Source: Niallia circulans NBRC 13626 (GTDB lineage Bacteria; Bacillota; Bacilli; Bacillales; Cytobacillaceae). Taken from it: 64,000 nucleotides of DNA. Positions 46,696-55,506 of the stretch are shown piece by piece (position 1 is the first letter of the stretch; each line of letters starts with the position of its first letter). Under the pieces are notes generated by a model. The model saw only the letters and a list, made by a program, of their open reading frames with translations, did not search any database and had not been told where the DNA came from. The position numbers were made by a program, and so were the translations under genes. Location of the stretch: positions 1 to 64,000 of the forward strand of contig NZ_BCVE01000012.1 in assembly GCF_001591585.1 (NCBI RefSeq), written 5' to 3'.

Positions 46696-47817
46696 ATGAT
46701 TACTGAAAAAAACATAATTTCTCCAAGCATTGATCCTTGGGAAGCTTATATGGATATGGAGCAGCATGGAAAATTAACCTTATCTAACATTGAATTTACT
46801 ACAACAACCTTATGTAATATGCGCTGCGAGCATTGTGCTGTTGGTTATACTCTTCAACCAAAAGACCCGAATGCTTTACCGATTGATTTATTACTAAAAA
46901 AACTGGATGAAATTCCGCATCTACGCTCACTAAGTATTACTGGCGGAGAGCCAATGATGAGCCGAAAATCTGTAGAAAATTATGTGGTCCCTCTTTTTAA
47001 ATATGCACATAGCCGCGGAGTAAAAACACAGTTAAATTCAAATTTAACACTAGGTCTGGACCGTTACGAACCCGTAATTCCTTATTTAGATGTGCTGCAT
47101 ATTTCTCATAACTGGGGAACAGAAGAGGAATTTGCAGAACGAGGTTTTGCGATGATGACAAGAAAACCAACTTACGAACAAAGAGGGAAGCTATTTAACA
47201 ACATTATTACAAATAGTAGAGCTTTAGTAGAAGCTGGGGTAGTTGTCTCTGCCGAAACCATGCTAAATAAGCGTACACTCCCATATTTAGAGCATATCCA
47301 CCGGCAAATTGTTGAAGAGATGAAATGTCAAAGACACGAGATTCACCCTATGTACCCTTCAGATTTCGCTTCTGCTTTAGAAACATTATCACTAGATGAA
47401 ATTCGTGACAGCATCAATCACCTTCTCGATATTCGCGATGAAAATGTGTGGATGCTATTTGGTACCCTTCCATTTTATCCGTGTAATACGAAAGAAGAAG
47501 ATCTACAGTTATTAAATCGCCTTTATTCTAGCAAAAATGTTACAGTTCGAAACGATCCTGATGGTCGTTCTCGTTTAAACGTTAATATTTTTACTGGAGA
47601 TGTAATTGTTACTGATTTCGGTGACACTCCAGCACTTGGCAATATTCAAACAGATCATTTAGAAGATATCTTCCAAAAATGGCTATCCACTGATTTAGCT
47701 CGTTCGCTAAATTGCCATTGTCCTGCTGTTAAATGCCTTGGACCAAATGTCCTTGTAAAAAACAGTTACTATCAAGATGTGGATTTTACAACAAGAAAAG
47801 CAGTAATTAGTCGATAA
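46696..47817 (+). CDS. yfkAB: Radical SAM protein YfkAB
   Basis: 373 residues, the same length as I recall for B. subtilis YfkAB. The radical SAM cluster motif CNMRCEHC (Cx3Cx2C) and SAM-binding GGEP are present, and the C-terminal CHCPAVKC is the CxCxxxxC motif that names the family. The reaction is unknown. RBS AAAGGAG. It is followed by a strong terminator. Confidence 0.93.
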   Translation: MITEKNIISPSIDPWEAYMDMEQHGKLTLSNIEFTTTTLCNMRCEHCAVGYTLQPKDPNALPIDLLLKKLDEIPHLRSLSITGGEPMMSRKSVENYVVPLFKYAHSRGVKTQLNSNLTLGLDRYEPVIPYLDVLHISHNWGTEEEFAERGFAMMTRKPTYEQRGKLFNNIITNSRALVEAGVVVSAETMLNKRTLPYLEHIHRQIVEEMKCQRHEIHPMYPSDFASALETLSLDEIRDSINHLLDIRDENVWMLFGTLPFYPCNTKEEDLQLLNRLYSSKNVTVRNDPDGRSRLNVNIFTGDVIVTDFGDTPALGNIQTDHLEDIFQKWLSTDLARSLNCHCPAVKCLGPNVLVKNSYYQDVDFTTRKAVISR

Positions 47818-47822
47818 TAAAA

Positions 47823-47858
47823 AGTAGTGTCCATTGATAGTTGATGGACACTTTTTAT
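47823..47858 (+). terminator. Terminator of yfkAB
   Basis: AGTGTCCAT and ATGGACACT form a stem around TGATAGTTG, followed by TTTTT. Confidence 0.85.
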
Positions 47859-47944
47859 TGTGCGTTGTGGGCGTTTTTGCAAGATGATTTTGTACTATTG
47901 GTATATGTTTACGGTAAGGAGAAATGCTGTTTTTCTTTTTGGCT

Positions 47945-48064
47945 TATGAACACCATTTTTCTCTTCCCTCTCCGCTTTTCTTGCTCTCATCCTTCCTATG
48001 AACACCATTTTTCCACTTAGCTTCCCTTCTTTTGGTTTTCATTTCTCTTATGAACACCATTTTT
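47945..48064. repeat. Three 52-base repeat units with conserved 16-base head
   Basis: The word TATGAACACCATTTTT occurs exactly at 47945, 47997 and 48049, a strict 52-base period. The 36 bases between are pyrimidine-rich and poorly conserved. On the minus strand the head could be read as GKNGVHK-like peptide in one copy, but stops interrupt and 52 is not a multiple of three, so this is intergenic repeat DNA of unknown role. Confidence 0.85.
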
Positions 48065-48165
48065 TCCAATTATCCCCTCCTTGTTTAGCTTTTCATCCTC
48101 CATAAAAAAGCCACTTTCTCCGATCCACTCTCTATTCCTGTTCGCTCCCCAACACCTTCTCCTAA

Positions 48166-48199
48166 CAAAAAAAGACTGACATCCATAGTCAGCCTTTTC
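48166..48199 (-). terminator. Terminator of yfkD
   Basis: On the minus strand GGCTGAC and GTCAGTC pair around TATGGAT and are followed by a run of seven T. Confidence 0.85.
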
Positions 48200-48208
48200 T
48201 CCATCCAT

Positions 48209-49033
48209 TTATTTCGGTTTTTCGCTTGCGCTAAATTCAAAGGAAATATGATCTTGGACGGGAATCCATGCACCAATTCCTTGAGAAGTTACATTTTTAA
48301 CTATAATGGATTTTTTGCTACCTTTAAGCATCATGTATACTTCACCATATGTCACTTTTCCTTTTTCATTAACTGCAGGTGCATAACCGTATAAATATCC
48401 AAGTCTTTTAGCTGGGATATTGTATACTTGGTCCTTTTTCGTTCCTGTTCCAACCACTGTTTCAAAAGCAAGAGATAATCCTGAATTTTGAGCTGCTTTT
48501 ACAAGCATCATTTTCTTCACTTGTTCTGCATTGGGAATTTTTGCAGTTAAGCCGCCCCTAATTTTTTTCTGTGATTCTTGCACATAATGGATCTGGTAGG
48601 ATGATTTCCCACCACGATTATCATAGAAATTGGTATTTATTTTCTGATACTCCCAATTTGGCGCCGTTTCTGTTGACTCATAGTTAAGCGGCCATTGTCC
48701 TAAATAGACAATTGCTTTATAGCCAAGAGCAAATGGCGTACTATTAACCGTAGACTCATTCAACATACGAATCAAATCTGGATTATCGATTTTCACTTTA
48801 GAAGAATTAATAAGCTGCTGTGTTAACTCACTAGGTTGTAGCTTAGGCACATCCTGTGTTGGGTTTGGATACGTATTTTCCTTCGTTATATTCATAACTG
48901 CATTAGGTATGGTAATAATTTTGGATTTCGGTGGATTTTCTTCTTTTTCTTTCTCTTTTGCTTTTTCCGCATATGTGAACATTGGAAGCATTAAGAAAAA
49001 AGATAAAAGCACAATCATTATTTTCTTGTACAT
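48209..49033 (-). CDS. yfkD: YfkD-like secreted protein
   Basis: 274 residues from the ATG at 49033. N-terminal signal peptide (IMIVLLSFFLMLPMFTYA), then a soluble domain with no catalytic motif. Position next to yfkAB and the overall sequence (IPNAVMNITKENTYPNPTQD) match B. subtilis YfkD, a protein of unknown function. Export to the membrane/wall space is likely. Confidence 0.85.
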   Translation of the reverse strand: MYKKIMIVLLSFFLMLPMFTYAEKAKEKEKEENPPKSKIITIPNAVMNITKENTYPNPTQDVPKLQPSELTQQLINSSKVKIDNPDLIRMLNESTVNSTPFALGYKAIVYLGQWPLNYESTETAPNWEYQKINTNFYDNRGGKSSYQIHYVQESQKKIRGGLTAKIPNAEQVKKMMLVKAAQNSGLSLAFETVVGTGTKKDQVYNIPAKRLGYLYGYAPAVNEKGKVTYGEVYMMLKGSKKSIIVKNVTSQGIGAWIPVQDHISFEFSASEKPK

Positions 49034-49132
49034 AGCAATTTGAACTCCCTTCAAATAATCATCCATCACTATGATTATTTTTTTCGGAGTTCATCAAGAT
49101 TATCCATTATAAAATAATTTTTTTCTTTCCTT

Positions 49133-49747
49133 CTATTTAATTACAAATTTTCCCGTCAGCTTAGAACAGTATGGATGGAAAAATTGAATAGCTGGACCAA
49201 GTCCAAAAGCAATGATTAAGGTACCAAGCCCAATAGGTCCTTTTACTAAAAAAGCGAACAATAAAGCAAGTATTTCTCCAATTAGCTTAGCCATCATAAG
49301 ATTGACTCCATATCTCTCCTGAATGGTAACCATAAAATCATCAATGGGATTTAAAGGAAATTCAGACTGTAAGTAGAGAGCAATCCCTAGACCAACAATA
49401 ATTAACCCAGCAATAAGTAAAAGTAATTGACTCATAAACATAAAATAATGAAGACGATTAACAAGATGCGCCATCCAAAAATCAACAAAAAAGCCAAGAA
49501 TAAACACGGTTGCAAGAGATAATAAATTTGGTCTTTTTCGTAAAAGAAAAGCATTAACAAATATAAGGAGGATACCTACAATAACAATCCAGCTTCCGAT
49601 TGTTAATCCTACCAAATGAGACAGGCCTACATTAAGAGCATCCCAAGGACCAGCTCCTAAATTAGCCTTAATAGTCAACGTTGCCCCAAACGCTAATATA
49701 AAAAGCCCGCCAACGTACAAAAGCCATCGATAAAACAATGACGACAT
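49133..49747 (-). CDS. YczE/YyaS-family membrane protein
   Basis: 204 residues, five TM segments, with FGATLTIKANLGAGPWDALN, characteristic of the YczE family. B. subtilis YczE is needed for activity of the surfactin Sfp system by an unclear route. It is inserted here between yfkD and chaA. Confidence 0.83.
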   Translation of the reverse strand: MSSLFYRWLLYVGGLFILAFGATLTIKANLGAGPWDALNVGLSHLVGLTIGSWIVIVGILLIFVNAFLLRKRPNLLSLATVFILGFFVDFWMAHLVNRLHYFMFMSQLLLLIAGLIIVGLGIALYLQSEFPLNPIDDFMVTIQERYGVNLMMAKLIGEILALLFAFLVKGPIGLGTLIIAFGLGPAIQFFHPYCSKLTGKFVIK

Positions 49748-49845
49748 ACATTAAACCCCTTTCTCCACCCATCCTCTTACTTTCATTCATATGCATACGA
49801 AACTTAAAACTTGTCCTTTATCCTTAAAAATAAATAATCAGAATA

Positions 49846-49874
49846 TTTACATTTATTAAATATTATTGTATAAT
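49846..49874 (+). promoter_or_regulatory. Strong orphan promoter
   Basis: TTTACA (49846-49851), exactly 17 bases, perfect TATAAT (49869-49874). No gene longer than 20 codons lies downstream before the terminator at 50103-50143. Confidence 0.8.
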
Positions 49875-49880
49875 AAGATC

Positions 49881-50143
49881 ATCAAATAAAAGGAGGGCAG
49901 CTATTTAGATCGCTTGGATTTTAGTAAAGGAGGAAAATATAAACCTTTGAATATTCATCAATCAGAATGTAATCCACATTACAAAAGGAAAAGAGGTTGG
50001 TGATCCGATGGAAGCGACATGATAGATTCCCTAAACAACATATTTAAATCAACGAATACTTAAAATTTATTATCGAAAAATAAAGAGGTGAATAAGAAAA
50101 AGAGGCCTAGCCGTTGTAAAGAAAACGGCTAGGCCTTGTTTTT
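49881..50143 (+). ncRNA. Candidate small RNA or micro-peptide transcript
   Basis: About 260 bases between a near-consensus promoter and a strong terminator, transcribed toward the 3' end of chaA. Several GGAGG-type sites occur (49893, 49932 region). Tiny frames overlap: a TTG-started 18-codon frame ending RGW, whose TGA overlaps GTG ATC starting a 15-codon frame (IRWKRHDRFPKQHI). No known RNA family is recognised. A regulatory RNA or leftover of a decayed gene are both possible. Confidence 0.5.
50103..50143. terminator. Bidirectional terminator between the orphan transcript and chaA
   Basis: A perfect 13-base stem AGGCCTAGCCGTT (50103-50115) / AACGGCTAGGCCT (50124-50136), with T-rich sequence on the plus side and A-rich on the other. 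Confidence 0.93.
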
Positions 50144-50158
50144 CTAAATTATATAGTC

Positions 50159-51223
50159 TTAAAGCAAATAAAACCCAATTCCCATAATCGCATAAGCTGC
50201 CAGTAAGGTTGCTCCCTCAAACCAGTTTGTCTCTCCATCATTTGAAATACTTACCATTAGCAATACAGCTGTTACCATACTAATAAGTTCTGGCAGCGTA
50301 AAGACTAATGATAATCCACTTGGGAAAAACAAGGAAATTAATACTAATAACGGTGCAACAAACATCGCAATTTGCAACGTTGAACCAATCGCAATTTCAA
50401 CCGCTATGTCCATTTTGTTCTTGTATGCCATTACGACAGCAGAAGCATGTTCTGCAGCATTTCCTACAATCGCCACAATAATGATCCCGATAAATAACTC
50501 AGACCAGCCAAAGGATTCTGCAACTACCTCGAAAGTATGTACTAGGTTTTCTGACACATAAGCAACTGCTAGTGTTGCAATCGCCAAAATAGCAATACTT
50601 TTTTTCACAGACCATTCTGGAGTTTCCTCATGAGCATGACCGTGGTCTCCACTCTTTTCCACTTGATAAACCCCGCGATGAGTTACTAATTTAAATAAAA
50701 GTGCTGCTAAATACAATACAATTAAAATAATAGCGATCCCAATACTTAATGAAAATGTTTTTCCTTCACCCATATTCATCGTGAAAACTTCAGGAATAAC
50801 AAACGCAACGATAACGGCGAAAATCAGTAGTCCTGAGTTATGACGAGCATCAAAAACATTAAATTGCTGTCTCTTATACTTTAACCCGCCGATAAAAAAG
50901 GACAACCCAGCTACAAGCAATAGATTCCCCAGCACAGATCCAGTTAAGGATGCTAATACTACTTCTGTTAACCCCTCACGTAAAGCAAATATAGCAATTA
51001 TTAATTCTACAGCATTCCCAAAAGTAGCATTTAATAATCCACCAATTCGAGGGCCAGCGACAATAGCTAAGCTTTCTGTTGCTCTCCCCATAAAACTCGA
51101 TAACGCGATGATGGTAAGACAGTAAATAACAAACATAAGAATGCTTGACCAATGTAACAAGGAACCTATTATCGATAATGGAACCCCAATAAATGCTGCA
51201 ATCATAAATATTTTATTAACCAT
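50159..51223 (-). CDS. chaA: Calcium/proton antiporter ChaA (YfkE)
   Basis: 354 residues from the ATG at 51223 (RBS AAAGGAAG). Eleven or so TM segments and the two CaCA alpha-repeats, GNAVELIIAIFAL and GNAAEHASAVVMA, with the exchange Glu residues. A His-rich cytoplasmic loop (SGDHGHAHEE) lies between the halves. It exports Ca2+ in exchange for H+ and corresponds to YfkE in the yfk block. Confidence 0.93.
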   Translation of the reverse strand: MVNKIFMIAAFIGVPLSIIGSLLHWSSILMFVIYCLTIIALSSFMGRATESLAIVAGPRIGGLLNATFGNAVELIIAIFALREGLTEVVLASLTGSVLGNLLLVAGLSFFIGGLKYKRQQFNVFDARHNSGLLIFAVIVAFVIPEVFTMNMGEGKTFSLSIGIAIILIVLYLAALLFKLVTHRGVYQVEKSGDHGHAHEETPEWSVKKSIAILAIATLAVAYVSENLVHTFEVVAESFGWSELFIGIIIVAIVGNAAEHASAVVMAYKNKMDIAVEIAIGSTLQIAMFVAPLLVLISLFFPSGLSLVFTLPELISMVTAVLLMVSISNDGETNWFEGATLLAAYAIMGIGFYLL

Positions 51224-51465
51224 TTTTTCGCTTCCTTTCACTATCACCTTCATTTATTTTTCCCATCCGGCTGGAGGCTAAACTTATTATACAGCTACTT
51301 TCCCTAAATATAACCAATTTTCAAGAAATTTTACTGCTTTAGGAAAAGAAAAATAATATTCTTACTTCTCTAAAAAAATCTATTGCAATACTGTTCAATC
51401 CCCTATAACATCATTTAGGGAGACTAAATATAAACCCAATGTAAGGAAAAAATAAGGAGTATATT

Positions 51466-52641
51466 ATGAACAGTAAAAAATTTGCCGTATTAATTAGCAT
51501 TGTCAGTATTTCTGGATTTAGTCAGGGAATGCTGCTTCCATTAATAGCAGTTATTTTTGAAAGTGATGGTCTTTCTTCCAGTTTAAATGGCTTAAATGCA
51601 GTGGGACTGTATATAGGGATTCTGCTAATCTCTCCTTTTATGGAACATCCCTTGCGTAAATATGGGTATAAACCCGTTATCGTTTTTGGCGGGTTGGTTG
51701 TTATTGTTGCACTAGCGCTTTTTCCAGTGTGGAAATCCTTTTGGTTCTGGTTCCTTCTTCGTTTATTTATTGGTATTGGAGATCACTCTCTCCATTTTGC
51801 AACCCAAACATGGATTACTACAGCTTCACCAAAGGAGAAACGCGGACGCAATATTTCACTATACGGTGTATTCTTTGGGATTGGATTTGCAGTGGGACCA
51901 TTGTTAACACCATTAGTAAAAATAAATGAGTCACTGCCATTTATTCTTTCATCTATTATGTGCTTTATCGCATGGATCTTTATTCTCTGGATTAAAAATG
52001 ATTTTCCAGAGCAAACAGTAGAAACCAATTCATTTCTCGATACAATGAAACGCTTTTCTAGTGCTATGAAGTATGCATGGATTGCTTTTCTTCCACCGCT
52101 TGCCTATGGATTCTTAGAATCAAGCTTAAACTCTAGTTTTCCTGTGTATGGATTAAGAATTGAATTAAGTGTCGTCCAGATTTCTCTCTTGCTTACCGCC
52201 TTTTCGATCGGAGCCATTGTCTTTCAGCTTCCTTTAGGAATGATTAGTGATAAATTTGGCAGAAGACAGACACTTATAACGATTTTAATTATCGGTACTG
52301 CCTGCTTTTCTTTCGCAAGCCTATTAGAAGCTTATTTAATCGGCCTTATCATCTGTCTCTTCCTCGCAGGAATGGCAGTTGGCTCTACCTTCTCTTTAGG
52401 CATTAGCTATATGACCGATTTAGTTCCATCTAATCTTCTGCCGACTGGAAATCTTCTTTGTGGAATGGCCTTTAGCGTTGGAAGTCTCATTGGTCCATAT
52501 TTGGGAGGATTGTTTATTCAATATTTCCAGCATATAAGCTACTTTGTAGTGATTGCTGCTATCTTATTTATTGTTGGTTTGATTATTTTCCTTTTCGGGA
52601 AAAAAGAAATGAAAAATCAATATTTAGCAGAAGCAAAATGA
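51466..52641 (+). CDS. yfkF: MFS transporter (YfkF-like)
   Basis: 391 residues, twelve TM segments, with the MFS loop motif GMISDKFGRRQ between TM8 and TM9 and a variant in the first loop. It follows chaA divergently, the place of yfkF in B. subtilis. RBS AAGGAG. The substrate is unknown; drug export is a common role of this group. Confidence 0.85.
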   Translation: MNSKKFAVLISIVSISGFSQGMLLPLIAVIFESDGLSSSLNGLNAVGLYIGILLISPFMEHPLRKYGYKPVIVFGGLVVIVALALFPVWKSFWFWFLLRLFIGIGDHSLHFATQTWITTASPKEKRGRNISLYGVFFGIGFAVGPLLTPLVKINESLPFILSSIMCFIAWIFILWIKNDFPEQTVETNSFLDTMKRFSSAMKYAWIAFLPPLAYGFLESSLNSSFPVYGLRIELSVVQISLLLTAFSIGAIVFQLPLGMISDKFGRRQTLITILIIGTACFSFASLLEAYLIGLIICLFLAGMAVGSTFSLGISYMTDLVPSNLLPTGNLLCGMAFSVGSLIGPYLGGLFIQYFQHISYFVVIAAILFIVGLIIFLFGKKEMKNQYLAEAK

Positions 52642-52664
52642 TACCTGGTTCATACAATATGTGG

Positions 52665-52677
52665 TAAGATTATCTTA
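52665..52677. promoter_or_regulatory. Palindrome upstream of the zosA-like gene
   Basis: Perfect 13-base dyad TAAGAT-T-ATCTTA. The 7-1-7 geometry recalls Fur/PerR/Zur boxes, but only about half of the PerR consensus positions match. B. subtilis zosA is PerR-controlled, which makes a related regulator plausible. Confidence 0.4.
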
Positions 52678-52723
52678 TAAAACTAAATATCAAAAAATTA
52701 TTTTTATTCGGGTATTTATGCTG

Positions 52724-52757
52724 TCACCTTTCTAGGTGGCAGCTTTCGTGTTTTTTA
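52724..52757 (+). terminator. Terminator after the MFS gene
   Basis: GCTGTCACCT / AGGTGGCAGC stem (one G-U pair) followed by TTTCGTGTTTTTT. It sits between the palindrome and zosA, so it could also act as a leader attenuator for zosA. Confidence 0.75.
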
Positions 52758-52816
52758 AGGGTATTGAACTTGATTCTCGCTCTCAATAAGAATGGTTAAC
52801 AAAGGAGGAAAAACGA

Positions 52817-54748
52817 ATGTCTACAGAAACAGAATTAAAAACCTATATCGAAACAAAGCTAGAAGCAGAGCCTACTCTATTTGCCAAGCTATCTCCTCAT
52901 CTCGAACTAATTGCTGCAGGGATAAGCGGAATTTTCATTGTAAGCGGCTGGATTTTACACCACTTTCATTATTCTTCTATGTCTATCCTAGCCTACTTAC
53001 TTGCTTTTGTGATTGGCGGCTATGCAAAGGCGAAAGAGGGAATTAGCGAAACGATTGAAAATAAAGAATTAAATGTCGAAATGCTCATGATTTTTGCAGC
53101 AATTGGTTCTGCTATTATTGGATATTGGGCAGAAGGAGCGATATTAATATTTATCTTTGCTGTAAGTGGAGCATTAGAGACTTATACTATGAATAAGAGC
53201 AATAAAGAAATATCTGCTCTTATGAAATTGCAGCCAGAAGAAGCTGTCCGAATCCTGCCTGATGGCCAAGAGCAAGTGGTTCCAGTATCATCTCTTTCTG
53301 TCTCCGATATCATTTTAATTAAACCAGGTGAAAGAGTACCTGTGGATGGAAAGATTATTAAGGGAACTACAGCAATTGATGAAGCAGCTATCACCGGTGA
53401 GTCTATTCCATTATCTAAGGGAATTAATGATGAAGTATTTGCTGGTACCGTAAATATAAGCGGGTCGATTACCGTCACCCTGACCAAACATGCAGACGAA
53501 ACTCTTTTCCAAAAAATTATTACATTGATTCAATCAGCACAAAGTGAGAAATCCCCTTCGCAAGCCTTTATCGAAAAGTTCGAAGGTGCCTATGTCAAAA
53601 TTGTATTAACTATTGTTGTCCTATTAATGTTCCTTCCCCATTTCCTTTTAGGGTGGTCATGGAATGAAACTTTTTATCGAGCAATGATTTTTTTAGTCGT
53701 GGCCTCTCCTTGCGCCTTAGTTGCAAGCATTATGCCAGCCACATTATCAGCGATTTCTAATGGAGCAAGAGCTGGCATCCTTTTTAAAGGTGGCGTTCAC
53801 CTAGAAAATCTTGCCCATGTAAAAGCAATTGCTTTTGACAAAACAGGAACATTAACACAAGGAAAACCGGTTGTAACAGATGTCCTGGTTGATCAACATT
53901 TTTCAGAGAAAGAAATTATTCAAATAACAGCTAGCATTGAAAGCCATTCAAATCACCCACTTGCAAAAGCAATTGTCCAATACGCTAAGCTGAAATATCA
54001 AGAAACATTCCCACAGCCAGAAAGCATTCAAGATAATTCAGGCTGGGGTGTTACAGCCCTTTTGAATAATGCCGAATGGCGGATCGGAAAAGCTGCTTTT
54101 GTAGGCGAAAAGGAAGCAATGGCTTTCCAACAAGGAAAATATGATCAGTTATCAAAAGAAGGAAAAACAACTGTATTTATAAAAAAAGATGCCGATGTGA
54201 TTGCGTTAATTGCATTAAAGGATATTGTAAGAGAAGAATCGAAAGAAGCTATTAACCGTTTAAAGGAAAATGGTATTTATACGGTTATGGTAACAGGAGA
54301 TAATGAAAAAACAGCAAAAGCCATCGCCCAAGAAAGCTATGTAGAGGACTATATTGCTGAATGCTTACCAGAAAAGAAAGTAACCTCTATTAAAGAGTTA
54401 AAAGAGCGATATGAAATCGTGGCTATGGTTGGAGATGGAATTAATGATGCACCAGCTCTCGCCACAGCAAATGTCGGTATTGCTATGGGCGAAGGTACAG
54501 ATGTTGCTTTGGAAACAGCGGATGTTGTTTTAATGAAAAATGATTTACCTAAAATTGCTGATGCCATTCAACTATCTAAACGGATGAATCGCATTATTAA
54601 ACAAAATATTATCTTTTCTATTTCGGTCATTATGCTCTTAATTATTTCCAACTTCCTGCAAATCGTTGCCCTTCCTTTTGGTGTTATTGGACATGAAGGC
54701 AGCACCATCTTGGTTATTTTAAATAGCTTGCGGTTATTAAAAGGATAA
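52817..54748 (+). CDS. zosA: P1B-type metal-transporting ATPase (ZosA-like)
   Basis: 643 residues without an N-terminal metal-binding domain. Actuator TGES (ITGESIPL), phosphorylation site DKTGTLTQGK, SPCALV in the metal-binding TM helix, hinge GDGINDAPAL. SPC rather than CPC and the sequence around it resemble B. subtilis ZosA (YkvW), a Zn uptake ATPase linked to peroxide stress; Cd/Zn/Co export is the alternative. RBS AAAGGAGG. Confidence 0.9.
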   Translation: MSTETELKTYIETKLEAEPTLFAKLSPHLELIAAGISGIFIVSGWILHHFHYSSMSILAYLLAFVIGGYAKAKEGISETIENKELNVEMLMIFAAIGSAIIGYWAEGAILIFIFAVSGALETYTMNKSNKEISALMKLQPEEAVRILPDGQEQVVPVSSLSVSDIILIKPGERVPVDGKIIKGTTAIDEAAITGESIPLSKGINDEVFAGTVNISGSITVTLTKHADETLFQKIITLIQSAQSEKSPSQAFIEKFEGAYVKIVLTIVVLLMFLPHFLLGWSWNETFYRAMIFLVVASPCALVASIMPATLSAISNGARAGILFKGGVHLENLAHVKAIAFDKTGTLTQGKPVVTDVLVDQHFSEKEIIQITASIESHSNHPLAKAIVQYAKLKYQETFPQPESIQDNSGWGVTALLNNAEWRIGKAAFVGEKEAMAFQQGKYDQLSKEGKTTVFIKKDADVIALIALKDIVREESKEAINRLKENGIYTVMVTGDNEKTAKAIAQESYVEDYIAECLPEKKVTSIKELKERYEIVAMVGDGINDAPALATANVGIAMGEGTDVALETADVVLMKNDLPKIADAIQLSKRMNRIIKQNIIFSISVIMLLIISNFLQIVALPFGVIGHEGSTILVILNSLRLLKG

Positions 54749-54777
54749 GCAACTCGGCGGAGGAATGTGGATACATG

Positions 54778-55036
54778 TTGGCTGATATTTTCTAGTTTGG
54801 CTGATTTCTCCTTCCGGTTGGCTGATATTTTCTAGTTTGGCTGATTTCTCTTTCCGGTTGGCTGATATTTTCTAGTTTTGGCTGATTTCTCCTTCCGGTT
54901 GGCTGATATTTTCCGGTTTTGGCTGATTTCTCCTTCCGGTTGGCTGATATTTTCTAGTCTTGGCTGATTTCTCCTTCCGGTTGGCTGATATTTTCTAGTT
55001 TTGGCTGATTTCTCTTTCCGGTTGGCTGATATTTTT
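54778..55036. repeat. Tandem repeat, six 40/41-base units plus a partial
   Basis: Units begin with TTGGCTGATATTTT at 54778, 54818, 54858, 54899, 54940, 54981 and 55022 (partial). Each unit is two related halves: TTGGCTGATATTTTCTAG and TTGGCTGATTTCTCCTTCC. A decayed tail continues to about 55080. The unit lengths are not multiples of three and stops occur in every unit, so this is non-coding. It fills most of a 569-base gap; the rest (55080-55279) shows nothing recognisable. Confidence 0.93.
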
Positions 55037-55279
55037 ACTTTTCAGCTAATTCTCTTGCTCGATTGGCCAGATATATTCAATTATCCACTATTTCCTAGCC
55101 CAATTAGTGATTTTTTTTATAAGAGAACCATTTAATTGGCTAAGCTGTATATGAGTCATCATTAATTCCCCCACACTGTTTTCGTCACTGCTAACATTGT
55201 TACCAAAAGGAATTAATGGACCAAACACAAATTAGCTAATTTTCCCAATTAATATTACTATCCTTTATTACGCCAAGCA

Positions 55280-55315
55280 AAAAGGCCTTCAAGGTGTAAT
55301 CCTTGAAGGCCTTTT
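55280..55315. terminator. Bidirectional terminator
   Basis: A perfect 15-base stem AAAAGGCCTTCAAGG / CCTTGAAGGCCTTTT around TGTAAT, ending the small basic gene on the minus strand. Confidence 0.92.
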
Positions 55316-55317
55316 GG

Positions 55318-55422
55318 TTAATGGTAGCCGTTTGATCCGTTGGCAGAACCAGATGTTTTATGCTTAGGCTTGCTTTTCCCTTTTTGTTTTGTCCCGCCAT
55401 CTTTTTTTGTATGTTTTGTCAT
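55318..55422 (-). CDS. Small Lys/Gly-rich basic protein (34 residues)
   Basis: From the ATG at 55422 with RBS AAGGGGG. The peptide is MTKHTKKDGG..., very rich in Lys, Gly, Ser and Thr and without hydrophobic segments, ending in NGYH. The start, RBS and terminator are all good. It resembles minor small acid-soluble spore proteins in size and composition, but no family is recognised. Confidence 0.65.
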   Translation of the reverse strand: MTKHTKKDGGTKQKGKSKPKHKTSGSANGSNGYH

Positions 55423-55506
55423 TTTAAATTCCCCCTTATTAAAATGTTTCCCCTCTAATAGTTTGTTCTTTTTACATTCTTTTATAGAGGTAAATAACGG
55501 ATACAC

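Noticed and set aside
47945-48064. Possible CRISPR array (16-base repeats with 36-base intervals)
   Set aside because: Repeat too short and not dyad-symmetric, only three copies, intervals all pyrimidine-rich, no cas genes.
48017-48208. 63-codon minus-strand frame over the 52-base repeats
   Set aside because: It starts in the yfkD terminator and runs through repeat DNA whose period is not a multiple of three.
52665-52677. PerR box before zosA
   Set aside because: Only the palindromic geometry fits; about half of the consensus positions match, so it is listed only as an unassigned dyad.
54778-55036. Possible CRISPR array
   Set aside because: Units are contiguous with no unique spacers and there are no cas genes.
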